A DNA stretch of 6,918 bases, taken from JBBECE01 sp964574935. GTDB lineage: Bacteria > Pseudomonadota > Alphaproteobacteria > Rhizobiales > Devosiaceae. A program made the position numbers and the translations under genes. The stretch lies in contig CAZNOZ010000078.1 in NCBI GenBank assembly GCA_964574935.1, forward strand, positions 1-6,918. Reading direction: 5' to 3'. Within the stretch, counting starts at the first letter, position 1, and each line of letters starts with the position of its first letter. Below the pieces are notes generated by a model. It saw only the letters and a program-made list of their open reading frames with translations, had not been told where the DNA came from and searched no databases. This document shows positions 1 to 5,836 of the stretch, piece by piece.

Positions 1-62
1 CTTCGAGAGAGCAGCAAGGCCACGAGGGCTACGCCCGAGTGGCGATGGTGATGCTGCGGTGA
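1..62 (+). CDS. C-terminal end of an unidentified protein (partial, 5' end outside window)
   Basis: Read from base 3, the frame gives about 19 residues ending GHEGYARVAMVMLR before a TGA at 60-62. The tail is reminiscent of the extreme C-terminus of fold-type I PLP aminotransferases, which often end in a GEGYxRIALV-like strand, but so short a stretch cannot settle the family. The other two forward frames either stop early or run on into low-complexity sequence that does not look like protein. The call rests only on this resemblance and on the position at the window edge. No terminator with a T-run follows; the first structure downstream is the palindrome at 80-98. Confidence 0.35.
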   Translation, partial: SREQQGHEGYARVAMVMLR

Positions 63-79
63 GCGGAAGTGCGAGTGGA

Positions 80-98
80 CCCCGGGTCAAGCCCGGGG
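80..98. repeat. CCCGGG-type dispersed palindrome
   Basis: CCCCGGG at 80-86 pairs with CCCGGGG at 92-98 around a TCAAG loop, and GTGACG follows. The core (GGGTCAAGCCCGGGGTGACG) matches in form a palindrome found in many copies between genes in Hyphomicrobiales and related alphaproteobacteria. There is no T-run after the stem, so a classical intrinsic terminator is unlikely. Only one clear copy is in this window; the multicopy status comes from general knowledge, not from counting. Confidence 0.55.
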
Positions 99-228
99 TG
101 ACGAAATCATGCGCTGACAGCGGGTTTCCGCAACTTATCCCCGCCCTCTGGGTCTATGGTATTCTCGGCATTACCGCTTCGTATCGAAGGCGCGGATGCA
201 TACGAACATTCGGCGAGGCGGGGTCGGG

Positions 229-252
229 TGGTCCGGGAGTCGTCCCGGACCA
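229..252. repeat. Perfect 10-bp inverted repeat, 4-nt loop
   Basis: TGGTCCGGGA at 229-238 pairs perfectly with TCCCGGACCA at 243-252 around GTCG. The following bases (GGTGAAAG) have no T-run, and the other strand has none either, so this is not a standard rho-independent terminator. It may be another dispersed palindrome or a structural element between transcription units. Confidence 0.5.
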
Positions 253-364
253 GGTGAAAGCCGCCCGGGGCCGCCGGTTTCAAGCCCGGCCGAGCCGCGT
301 CAGGTGCGCGGTCGAGGTATGCGCGCCTCCCCCGCTAGCCGGCCATAAGCCACAAATCCCGGCC

Positions 365-424
365 GCGTGAGGCGAAATGGGTCTCACATCTATAAGTACG
401 GAAGAGGCCTGTTTCGCCTCACGC
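365..424 (+). repeat. Long hairpin element (13-bp perfect arms extending to 21 bp)
   Basis: GCGTGAGGCGAAA at 365-377 is perfectly complementary to TTTCGCCTCACGC at 412-424. Inside these arms the pairing continues for eight positions (378-385 with 404-411), three of them through G-U pairs (378/411, 379/410, 382/407). Those three work only in RNA copied from the plus strand; on the other strand they would be A-C mismatches. The loop is 18 nt (386-403). Two more pairs (362/427, 363/426) lie beyond one mismatch. No T-run follows, and no obvious target-site duplication flanks it. It could be a structured RNA, a REP/MITE-like palindromic element, or both. Confidence 0.55.
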
Positions 425-484
425 CGCGTCATCGGCCTGAAGGCCGGTGGACGAAACGCCGAGGGAGCGAAGGTTCCAACCGGA

Positions 485-496
485 AGCATCGATGCT
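485..496. repeat. 12-bp perfect palindrome AGCATCGATGCT
   Basis: The perfect dyad AGCATCGATGCT, flanked by CCGG on both sides (480-483 and 499-502, with one or two unmatched bases between), forms a compact symmetric site without a loop. It is shaped like a dimeric-protein operator, but no promoter or gene start is near it, so a function cannot be assigned. Confidence 0.3.
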
Positions 497-525
497 GACC
501 GGCAAATTTGGCGCGCGCATAGATC

Positions 526-572
526 ACCTCCCCAGGCAAGGGGGAGGTCGGCGCGAAGCGCCGGATGGGGGT
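526..572. repeat. Double-hairpin dispersed repeat (CCTCCCC / GGCGC type)
   Basis: ACCTCCCC at 526-533 pairs with GGGGAGGT at 541-548. Immediately after it CGGCGC at 549-554 pairs with GCGCCG at 558-563 around GAA, followed by GATGGGGGT. This tandem of two hairpins with the order GGGGAGGT-CGGCGC-GAA-GCGCCG matches the form of a repeat widespread in intergenic DNA of Hyphomicrobiales and other alphaproteobacteria. No mobility gene accompanies it. Repeats of this sort are REP-like and often lie beyond the 3' ends of genes. Copy number in the genome cannot be seen from this window. Confidence 0.6.
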
Positions 573-829
573 CGAGCCCGCCCATGACGATTGGAAACGG
601 AGGGCGAAAACACCCGACGTCCGGCGCTTCAACAGCGATCGAAGAGCGAGCCGGCGGCCTGATGCGCCGCCTCGAGGTCGCCCTCGACACCGCATCGACG
701 CCTTGACCCCCGAGCGCCCCGGCGCTGGCCGAATTTCCGGTTGAATGACCGCCGCGAGCCTTTTCCCGATGAGCGATCGAGGCTACAGAGGCACACTCAT
801 CGAGATCCCATCCAGCGCAGAGGAAACTC

Positions 830-1189
830 ATGCATAAGTTCAGGATCGCCCACGGGCGTACGGGCAAGCCACGGGTCCAGTTTCTCTACAACGCCGAGAT
901 CATGGTCTGGTCGGAAAACTACGAGGCCGCCGCCGCCGCCAAGAACTGCATCGCCTCGATCAAGAAGAATGCACCGGGCGCGCCGATCGTCGATCTCACC
1001 CGCAAGGAGGAGGCCAAGGGCTACCGGTTCGAGATCGTCCGCTCCAGAGACGGCCAGTTCTACGTCCGCTTCGTCGCCCGCAACGGCGAGACGATGGTGA
1101 GATCGGAGCGCTACACCGACAAGCGCAACGCGAAGAAGTGCGCGATGTCGATCCAGACGCGCGCGGCCGCGGCACCCGTCGAAAAGTAA
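830..1189 (+). CDS. DUF1508 / YegP-family protein with two repeats
   Basis: A 119-residue, probably cytoplasmic protein made of two DUF1508 (YegP-type) repeats. Repeat 2 (about residues 64-113) is close to the family pattern, with FEI, DGQFYVRFVARNGE and SERYT in order. Repeat 1 (about 4-50) is more diverged but keeps the second half (WSENY, then AKNCIASIKKNAPG). Aligning the halves gives V-x-S-E-x-Y-x5-A-K-x-C-x2-S-I in both. Family members are small alpha/beta proteins often present as such tandem pairs; their biochemical role is not established. The ATG at 830 is preceded by AGAGGAAA about four bases upstream, a good Shine-Dalgarno sequence, which fixes the start. Both repeats carry a Cys (40 and 104) where the family often has Gly. 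The gene stands alone, with no partner close enough for an operon. Confidence 0.9.
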   Translation: MHKFRIAHGRTGKPRVQFLYNAEIMVWSENYEAAAAAKNCIASIKKNAPGAPIVDLTRKEEAKGYRFEIVRSRDGQFYVRFVARNGETMVRSERYTDKRNAKKCAMSIQTRAAAAPVEK

Positions 1190-1642
1190 CTCGCCCGGCG
1201 CTGTTGCGCGCGAGTGATCCGGTCGCCGCTTGCCACGGGTTGGCGGTGCCGTGCCAAACCGGGTCGAATTGCCTCGCAAAAATGTGAATTCGGGACGCGG
1301 ACCGGCTTCCGGGCGGGTTGCCCCTGTTGCGTTTTGGGCCATCAGGGACACTTTTGACGGCCCCGGCGCCGGCCTCGCCGCGAACCGCGGCGACTTGGCC
1401 TCGCTGCGCACCGGACCGGACAAACTCCCCGCGGCCGGCGCAATCGGGCCGGCTCGGGCCATGGCCAGCAAGGGGTGAGGGTGGTCTCGCCCACTCCCGG
1501 CTGGCGCCGTCGGCGATGCGGGCGATCCGCCGTTCGGCGGTCGGCGGGGCCGCCAGGCGTATGGTTAATCGACCTTTAATATCGACACTTCGAGCCAAAC
1601 CCCGCCATTAATCTTAGGGCTTCGTGAAGATCCGCGGGTCCA
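1190..1642. other. Intergenic stretch without a recognised gene
   Basis: Roughly 450 bases follow the DUF1508 stop. A weak hairpin lies right after the stop (CTCGC at about 1190-1195 with GCGAG at about 1211-1215, and GCGC-TGTT-GCGC inside), without a T-run. A composite fold is possible at 1501-1556: CTGGCG at the left end pairs with CGCCAG at the right end, and a CCGCC-GTTC-GGCGG hairpin lies at 1527-1540. The right end becomes more AT-rich and carries the CtrA-like box at 1565-1579. Open frames here (for example 1230-1478 on the plus strand) show no start signal and no recognisable protein features. Confidence 0.55.
1565..1579 (-). promoter_or_regulatory. Candidate CtrA-binding box (TTAA-N7-TTAA)
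   Basis: TTAA at 1565-1568 and TTAA at 1576-1579 are separated by exactly seven bases, the consensus of the alphaproteobacterial cell-cycle regulator CtrA. On the minus strand it reads TTAA-AGGTCGA-TTAACCAT, so one half-site extends to the fuller TTAACCAT form. It lies in a local AT-rich patch of otherwise very GC-rich DNA, about 118 bases upstream of the ATG at 1697 and 64 bases upstream of the alternative GTG at 1643. The spacing fits promoter control of the small membrane protein, but no clear -35/-10 pair was found. A chance match cannot be excluded. Confidence 0.45.
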
Positions 1643-1696
1643 GTGTCTGCGCGTTCCTTTCACTGCAAGTTTGTTGGGAAAGGATGTGCAACAGCG

Positions 1697-1897
1697 ATGA
1701 ACACGATGATTGAGTTGATCGACACCCAGGCAACAGGCGTTCTTTTCAACGTCTCTATCGTTTTGGCGGCCTATGTCATCGCCCGACTGGCGTCTGCTCG
1801 CGGCGCCGTGGCGTTCGCCTTTGCGTTCTCGCCGCTCCTGCTCTTCTGGGCTTTGGACAACGGCTCGACTCGAGGCGTTCTCGCCGGCGTTCTCTAG
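1697..1897 (+). CDS. Small two-helix membrane protein of unknown function
   Basis: A 66-residue hypothetical protein. Residues about 13-31 (TGVLFNVSIVLAAYVIARL) and 37-53 (AVAFAFAFSPLLLFWAL) are strongly hydrophobic and would form two transmembrane segments joined by a short ARG-containing turn; the tail DNGSTRGVLAGVL is short. I do not recognise the family. The ATG at 1697 is chosen because GGGAAAGGA lies about 12 bases upstream, although that spacing is long. A GTG at 1643 in the same frame would add 18 residues (with two Cys) and is less likely. The gene is bounded by a CtrA-like box upstream and a strong hairpin downstream, so it is probably a single-gene unit. Hydrophobic pattern and clean boundaries support it; the short length leaves doubt. 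Confidence 0.6.
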   Translation: MNTMIELIDTQATGVLFNVSIVLAAYVIARLASARGAVAFAFAFSPLLLFWALDNGSTRGVLAGVL

Positions 1898-1937
1898 GCC
1901 GAAAAAACGATCGCCAAAAAGCATTTGCCCTACTCCC

Positions 1938-1967
1938 CGGGCGCACGGAACCCTATCCGTGCGCCCG
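1938..1967 (+). terminator. Strong hairpin after the small membrane protein gene
   Basis: CGGGCGCACGGA at 1938-1949 pairs perfectly with TCCGTGCGCCCG at 1956-1967 around a 6-nt loop, giving a 12-bp stem. The bases after it (CCTTGCTTGGGG) are not a true T-run, so efficiency as an intrinsic terminator is uncertain. Its place about 40 bases past the stop of the small gene and upstream of the peroxiredoxin promoter fits a transcription boundary. AAAACGAT (1904-1911) and ATCGTTTT (1982-1989) flank it as an outer 8-bp inverted repeat. Confidence 0.5.
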
Positions 1968-2001
1968 CCTTGCTTGGGGAAATCGTTTTCGCTGCGCGCC
2001 G

Positions 2002-2030
2002 TTCACACGGCGGCCCTGAGAGCCGATATT
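2002..2030 (+). promoter_or_regulatory. Candidate sigma-70 promoter of the peroxiredoxin gene
   Basis: TTCACA at 2002-2007 (five of six matches to TTGACA) and GATATT at 2025-2030 (four of six to TATAAT) are separated by 17 bases. The predicted start, near 2037, leaves a leader of about 30 nt containing the GAAAGG ribosome binding site. No OxyR-like or other operator is obvious over it. This is a pattern match only. Confidence 0.35.
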
Positions 2031-2067
2031 GATCCCAACCCGACTCGCGGGAAGAAAGGTCTCCATC

Positions 2068-2730
2068 ATGGCTCTGCAAATTGGCGCCGAGGCGCCGGAC
2101 TTCATCGCCGAAACCACCGACGGCCCGATCAATTTCCATCAGTACATCGATGGGCACTGGGCCGTGCTGTTCTCCCATCCGAAGGACTTCACGCCTGTGT
2201 GCACAACCGAACTCGGCGCCGTGGCGGCGCTCAAGCCGGAGTTCGACAAGCGGAATGTGAAAATCCTCGGGCTCAGCGTCGACCCGGTCTCCAGTCATCA
2301 GGAATGGGTCGCGGATATTTTCGACGCTACCGGCCACGCGCCGAATTTCCCGATGATCGGCGACCCCGATCTCGAGGTCGCAAAACTCTATGGCATGCTC
2401 CCCGCCGATGCGGGCGACAGCTCCGAGGGCCGCACCGCGGCCGACAATCAGACCGTGCGCACGGTCTACGTCATCGGGCCCGACAAGAAGATCAAGCTGA
2501 TGCTTGTCTATCCGATGTCGACCGGGCGCAACTTCACCGAATTGCTCAGGGTCATTGATTCCATGCAGCTCACCGCCAAGCACCAGGTCGCCACTCCGGC
2601 GGACTGGCATCAGGGCGAGGATGTCATCATCGTGCCGGCGGTCTCCGACGAGCAGGCCAGGGAGAAATTCCCGGACGGCTGGAAAGAGGTCAAACCCTAT
2701 ATCCGGGTGGTCCCGCAGCCGCAGGCCTGA
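2068..2730 (+). CDS. 1-Cys peroxiredoxin (Prx6 family)
   Basis: A 220-residue cytoplasmic thiol peroxidase that reduces hydrogen peroxide, alkyl hydroperoxides and possibly peroxynitrite. The active-site block HPKDFTPVCTTELG gives His37, Thr42 and the peroxidatic Cys45; Arg131 in TVRTVYVIGP completes the catalytic set. The order and spacing match human PRDX6 (His39, Cys47, Arg132). The C-terminal extension with TPADWHQGED and the PDGWKEVKPYIR ending is typical of the Prx6 branch, and length is normal. Cys45 is the only cysteine, so the oxidised enzyme must be recycled by an outside reductant rather than by an internal disulfide. The ATG at 2068 is chosen because GAAAGG lies eight bases upstream; 13 codons of open frame before it have no such signal. 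It is monocistronic, with a candidate promoter before it and a terminator after it. Confidence 0.97.
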   Translation: MALQIGAEAPDFIAETTDGPINFHQYIDGHWAVLFSHPKDFTPVCTTELGAVAALKPEFDKRNVKILGLSVDPVSSHQEWVADIFDATGHAPNFPMIGDPDLEVAKLYGMLPADAGDSSEGRTAADNQTVRTVYVIGPDKKIKLMLVYPMSTGRNFTELLRVIDSMQLTAKHQVATPADWHQGEDVIIVPAVSDEQAREKFPDGWKEVKPYIRVVPQPQA

Positions 2731-2754
2731 GCCAGCTTCCCATAAGGCACTCAT

Positions 2755-2782
2755 CGGGCGGTCGCGAGGCCGCCCGTTTTCT
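2755..2782 (+). terminator. Rho-independent terminator of the peroxiredoxin gene
   Basis: CGGGCGG at 2755-2761 pairs with CCGCCCG at 2770-2776. A G-U pair (2762/2769) and a C-G pair (2763/2768) extend the stem to nine and close a GCGA loop, a stable GNRA tetraloop. TTTTCT follows at 2777-2782. It lies 25 bases after the peroxiredoxin stop and abuts the stop codon of the convergent gtrA-type gene at 2781-2783. The minus-strand side lacks a T-run, so it mainly serves the plus-strand gene. Confidence 0.85.
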
Positions 2783-3191
2783 ATTGCCGGAAGGCGAAGC
2801 GGTCGAACCCCACGAAGCTCCACACCATGGCGCTTCCGGTGCCGACCACCAGGGCGGCGAGCGGCGGCGCCGCTTGTATGAACACCAGCACCGCCGAGTA
2901 GATCAGGTAGTTGAGCAGGGCAGCGCTTGCCACCACCGAGAAGTAGCGCGAGCCTTCCCGGGCCGCGCCGTCGGAGCTCTTCCACCAGGTGATCCGGCGG
3001 TTCAGCTGCCAGGTCGTGAAAGCGGACGCACTGATCGCGAACACCCGCGCGGTGAAGGGGTCGAGGCCGGCGCGGGAAATCAGGAGCGTCAGCACCACCG
3101 CGTCGATCGCAAAGCCGGTCGCGCCCACCAGCGCGAACCGTCTCAGGCGCTGGCTGTAGGGGACGTTTCCTCGCTCGGATGCGTCTGGCAT
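2781..3191 (-). CDS. GtrA-family membrane protein (probable polyprenyl-phosphate-sugar flippase)
   Basis: A 136-residue inner-membrane protein of the GtrA/DPMS family. Members are thought to flip undecaprenyl-phosphate-linked monosaccharides across the membrane for envelope glycan modification. Four hydrophobic segments are visible at about residues 19-40, 46-64, 84-106 and 108-126, the usual topology. Family landmarks are RFALVGATGFAIDAVVL near the N-terminus, the NRRITW stretch (64-69) after helix 2 and a WSFVGFDRFAF ending, where aromatic and basic residues repeat the same pattern. Length is normal. The ATG at 3191 is preferred over a GTG at 3197 because GGAG lies about ten bases before it. 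It converges with the peroxiredoxin gene and is divergent, 108 bp away, from the STT3-like gene. No glycosyltransferase of the GtrB type is adjacent, so its sugar is unknown. Confidence 0.9.
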   Translation of the reverse strand: MPDASERGNVPYSQRLRRFALVGATGFAIDAVVLTLLISRAGLDPFTARVFAISASAFTTWQLNRRITWWKSSDGAAREGSRYFSVVASAALLNYLIYSAVLVFIQAAPPLAALVVGTGSAMVWSFVGFDRFAFRQ

Positions 3192-3299
3192 GGCCACCCG
3201 GCTCCGCCCGCCGCGAGTGCATGACCGGCGGTTTCATGGCATCTTAACACCGCCCGGCTTAATGCTCCGTCACTGATCGGGCGGCGCCGAGTAGACGCG

Positions 3300-5132
3300 A
3301 TGAGCACACCAAGCACAGCCCCCAAGCCGGCCGGACATACCGACTCGGTCAATTGGCTGGCGGTGTTCAGTTTCTGGCTGTTCATGTGCGCGGTGTTCGT
3401 GGTCAGGGCCCGCTACACGGCGGACACCACCCCTCTGCTCGGCGACACCGACGATGCGATGCGCCTGGTTCAGGTCCGAGATCTGATCGGCGGGCAGTCC
3501 TGGTTCGACACCACCCAGTACCGGATGAATCCGCCGGACGGCACCTCGGTCCACTGGTCGCGTCTGGTGGACGCGCCGATTGCCGCCATCATCCTGGTGC
3601 TGGGACCGTTTCTTGGTTCGCTCACCGAGACCGTGGCGGTCTATGTCTGGCCGCTGCTGCTCCTCGCCGGTCTGCTCGCGGTGTCCGCGCATCTGTGCAT
3701 TCGGCTGCTGGGCGGAGAGGCGCTGCTGCCGGCGGTGGTTCTGCCGGTGCTGTCGGCCACCTTGCTGTTTCAGTTTGCGCCCGGACGCATCGACCACCAC
3801 AACGTCCAGGTGCTGCTAACGCTATTGCTTGTCTCCGCGACCCTGGGCAGTTGGCGATCGCCCTGGTGGGCCGCGGTGGCGGGCCTCGCCGCCGCGACAT
3901 CGCTGGCGATCGGCATCGAGACAATTCCCTTCGTGGTCATGGCCATCGCCACTTTCGGCTGCATATGGGTGTTCGCGCCCGCCCACGGCGTTGCGACCCG
4001 AAGCTTCGGTGTGACCTTTGCCGTCGCCACCGTGGCGATCATGCTCACGACCGTCGGCGCCGATCGGTGGATGCGGCCCGCCTGCGATGCCCTGTCGATC
4101 GTCTATGCCACCGCCGCGGTGGCTTCGGGGGTGGCGCTCGCAATCGTGCCGACGCTGGCCCCCCGGCTGCACAGCTGGTGGTCGCGGCTGCTCGTGATCG
4201 GCGGGCTCGGCATCGCGGCGGCCGGGCTCGTCGCGATTGTGTTTCCGCAATGCCTGCACGGCCCCTACGGTCAGCTCGATCCGTGGCTGCAGCGGAACTG
4301 GCTTTCCCAGATTTCCGAGGCGAAACCGGTGTGGGCTTCCATCGCGGCCTTGCCGGCCTATTCCATCGGCATCGTCGTGCCGCCGCTGATCTCGCTCATC
4401 GCCGTTGTCGTCAAGCTGTGGCGCGATCCCAAGGACCGCCCGCAATGGCTTATCCTCGGCGCCTTCCTGGCCTTTGCGATCCTGGTCATGGTCATCCAGA
4501 TTCGCGGCGCCAGGCTGGCCGCGATCCTGGCCGTTCCGGGGGCCGCCTGGGTGATCGTGACTGCCCGCCTGCGCTATCTGGCGGCCCGCACGCTCGCCAA
4601 TACCGTCGGCCTGGTGCTCGCCTGGCTGGTGTTTTCCGGCATGGCGGTGGCGGTCACGGTCACGACGCTTTTCCCCGAGGAAGGCAACCGGCTGAACGCC
4701 TCCGACGTCACCGGGGGTGCGATCACCAAGGCCGAGTGTTTCATGCCCGCCAGTTTCGACGCCCTGCGCGCCATGCCGCCGATGCTTGTGATGACGCCGT
4801 CCGATCTCGGCGCCCACGTGCTCGCACAGACCGCGCATTCGGTGGTCGCCGGCCCCTATCACCGCAACGAGGCCGGCCTGCTCGACGCGTTCCGCTTCTT
4901 CAACTCAGGTGAAGCCACGGCGCGCGAAATCCTCGACCGGCACGGGATCGACACCGTGGTGCTGTGCACGGGGTTGCCGGAACTCAGGGGCTTCGAGGAC
5001 GCGAGCGAGGACTCCATCGTCTCGCTTCTGCGTCAGGGCCGGATGCCCGACTGGCTCGAGGAAGTCGGCGATCCGGCGGCCCCGATCCGCATCTTCAAGC
5101 TGCGCCCGCCCGCGCCGGGCTTCTCCGGCTGA
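3300..5132 (+). CDS. STT3/PglB-like GT-C membrane glycosyltransferase homolog
   Basis: A 610-residue polytopic inner-membrane protein with about eleven hydrophobic stretches between residues 18 and 455 and a soluble, probably periplasmic, C-terminal part of about 150 residues. Several landmarks resemble oligosaccharyltransferase STT3/PglB in the same order. They are a GDTDD acidic motif after helix 1 (48-52), PPDGTSVHWSRL (78-89), GRIDHHNVQ (162-170) like the second acidic loop, SQISEAKPVW (336-345) like the SVSE/TIxE loop, and RGARLAAILAVPG (402-414) like the RFTIYAVP helix. The WWDYG motif is absent; PSDLG (500-504) followed by GPYHRN (518-523) sits where it would be. GT-C enzymes use polyprenyl-linked sugars outside the membrane; which acceptor this one uses is unknown. 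ATG at 3300 has only a weak GAG upstream. Family membership is my reading of motifs; the coding call itself is firm. Confidence 0.85.
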   Translation: MSTPSTAPKPAGHTDSVNWLAVFSFWLFMCAVFVVRARYTADTTPLLGDTDDAMRLVQVRDLIGGQSWFDTTQYRMNPPDGTSVHWSRLVDAPIAAIILVLGPFLGSLTETVAVYVWPLLLLAGLLAVSAHLCIRLLGGEALLPAVVLPVLSATLLFQFAPGRIDHHNVQVLLTLLLVSATLGSWRSPWWAAVAGLAAATSLAIGIETIPFVVMAIATFGCIWVFAPAHGVATRSFGVTFAVATVAIMLTTVGADRWMRPACDALSIVYATAAVASGVALAIVPTLAPRLHSWWSRLLVIGGLGIAAAGLVAIVFPQCLHGPYGQLDPWLQRNWLSQISEAKPVWASIAALPAYSIGIVVPPLISLIAVVVKLWRDPKDRPQWLILGAFLAFAILVMVIQIRGARLAAILAVPGAAWVIVTARLRYLAARTLANTVGLVLAWLVFSGMAVAVTVTTLFPEEGNRLNASDVTGGAITKAECFMPASFDALRAMPPMLVMTPSDLGAHVLAQTAHSVVAGPYHRNEAGLLDAFRFFNSGEATAREILDRHGIDTVVLCTGLPELRGFEDASEDSIVSLLRQGRMPDWLEEVGDPAAPIRIFKLRPPAPGFSG

Positions 5133-5169
5133 GCCGGCGCCACAACGCCAGACGGGCGACCCCCTGCCC

Positions 5170-5814
<645 letters not shown>

Positions 5815-5836
5815 GGTGTTTCTCCCTAAGCGGTGC

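Larger units (their letters stand above)
63..829. other. Gene-poor, palindrome-rich intergenic stretch
   Basis: I see no convincing gene in these roughly 770 bases. The open frames on both strands are rich in Arg, Pro, Gly and Ala, run through the palindromes and lack good ribosome binding sites. The stretch contains several inverted repeats, listed separately: a CCCGGG-type palindrome at 80-98, a 10-bp perfect hairpin at 229-252, a long hairpin at 365-424, a 12-bp palindrome at 485-496 and a double-hairpin element at 526-572. A sequence just after the last one (about 573-600, containing GAGCCCGCCCATGACG) resembles the edge of another common alphaproteobacterial repeat. The promoter of the downstream DUF1508 gene should lie near the right end, but no clear -35/-10 pair stands out. 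Confidence 0.6.

Noticed and set aside
229..252. 10-bp perfect hairpin as a rho-independent terminator
   Set aside because: There is no T-run on either strand after the stem and no gene ending close to it; kept only as an inverted repeat.
280..867. Open frames in the left intergenic region (280-867 minus, 377-706 plus, 429-695 minus)
   Set aside because: They translate the palindromic repeats, lack ribosome binding sites and resemble no protein; such repeat-derived peptides are common in misannotated alphaproteobacterial genomes.
1230..1478. 82-codon plus-strand frame after the DUF1508 gene
   Set aside because: No Shine-Dalgarno sequence, low-complexity composition, and overlapping frames of similar length on both strands; nothing favours it as a gene.
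1773..2558. 261-codon plus-strand frame overlapping the small gene and the peroxiredoxin
   Set aside because: It crosses the hairpin and promoter region and is out of frame with the unmistakable peroxiredoxin; composition is typical of a shadow frame.
1930..3237. 435-codon minus-strand frame across the peroxiredoxin and GtrA genes
   Set aside because: It is antisense to the peroxiredoxin and out of frame with GtrA, rich in Arg, Gly and Asp, with no recognisable domain.
3244..3262. Second possible CtrA box between the GtrA and STT3-like genes (TTAA...TTAA)
   Set aside because: The two TTAA motifs are 11 bases apart, not seven, so they do not fit the consensus.
3353..4912. 519-codon plus-strand open frame inside the STT3-like gene, and the 346-codon minus-strand frame at 3822-4862
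   Set aside because: Both are Arg/Gly/His-rich shadows caused by high GC. The 610-residue frame has clear transmembrane periodicity and family motifs; these do not.
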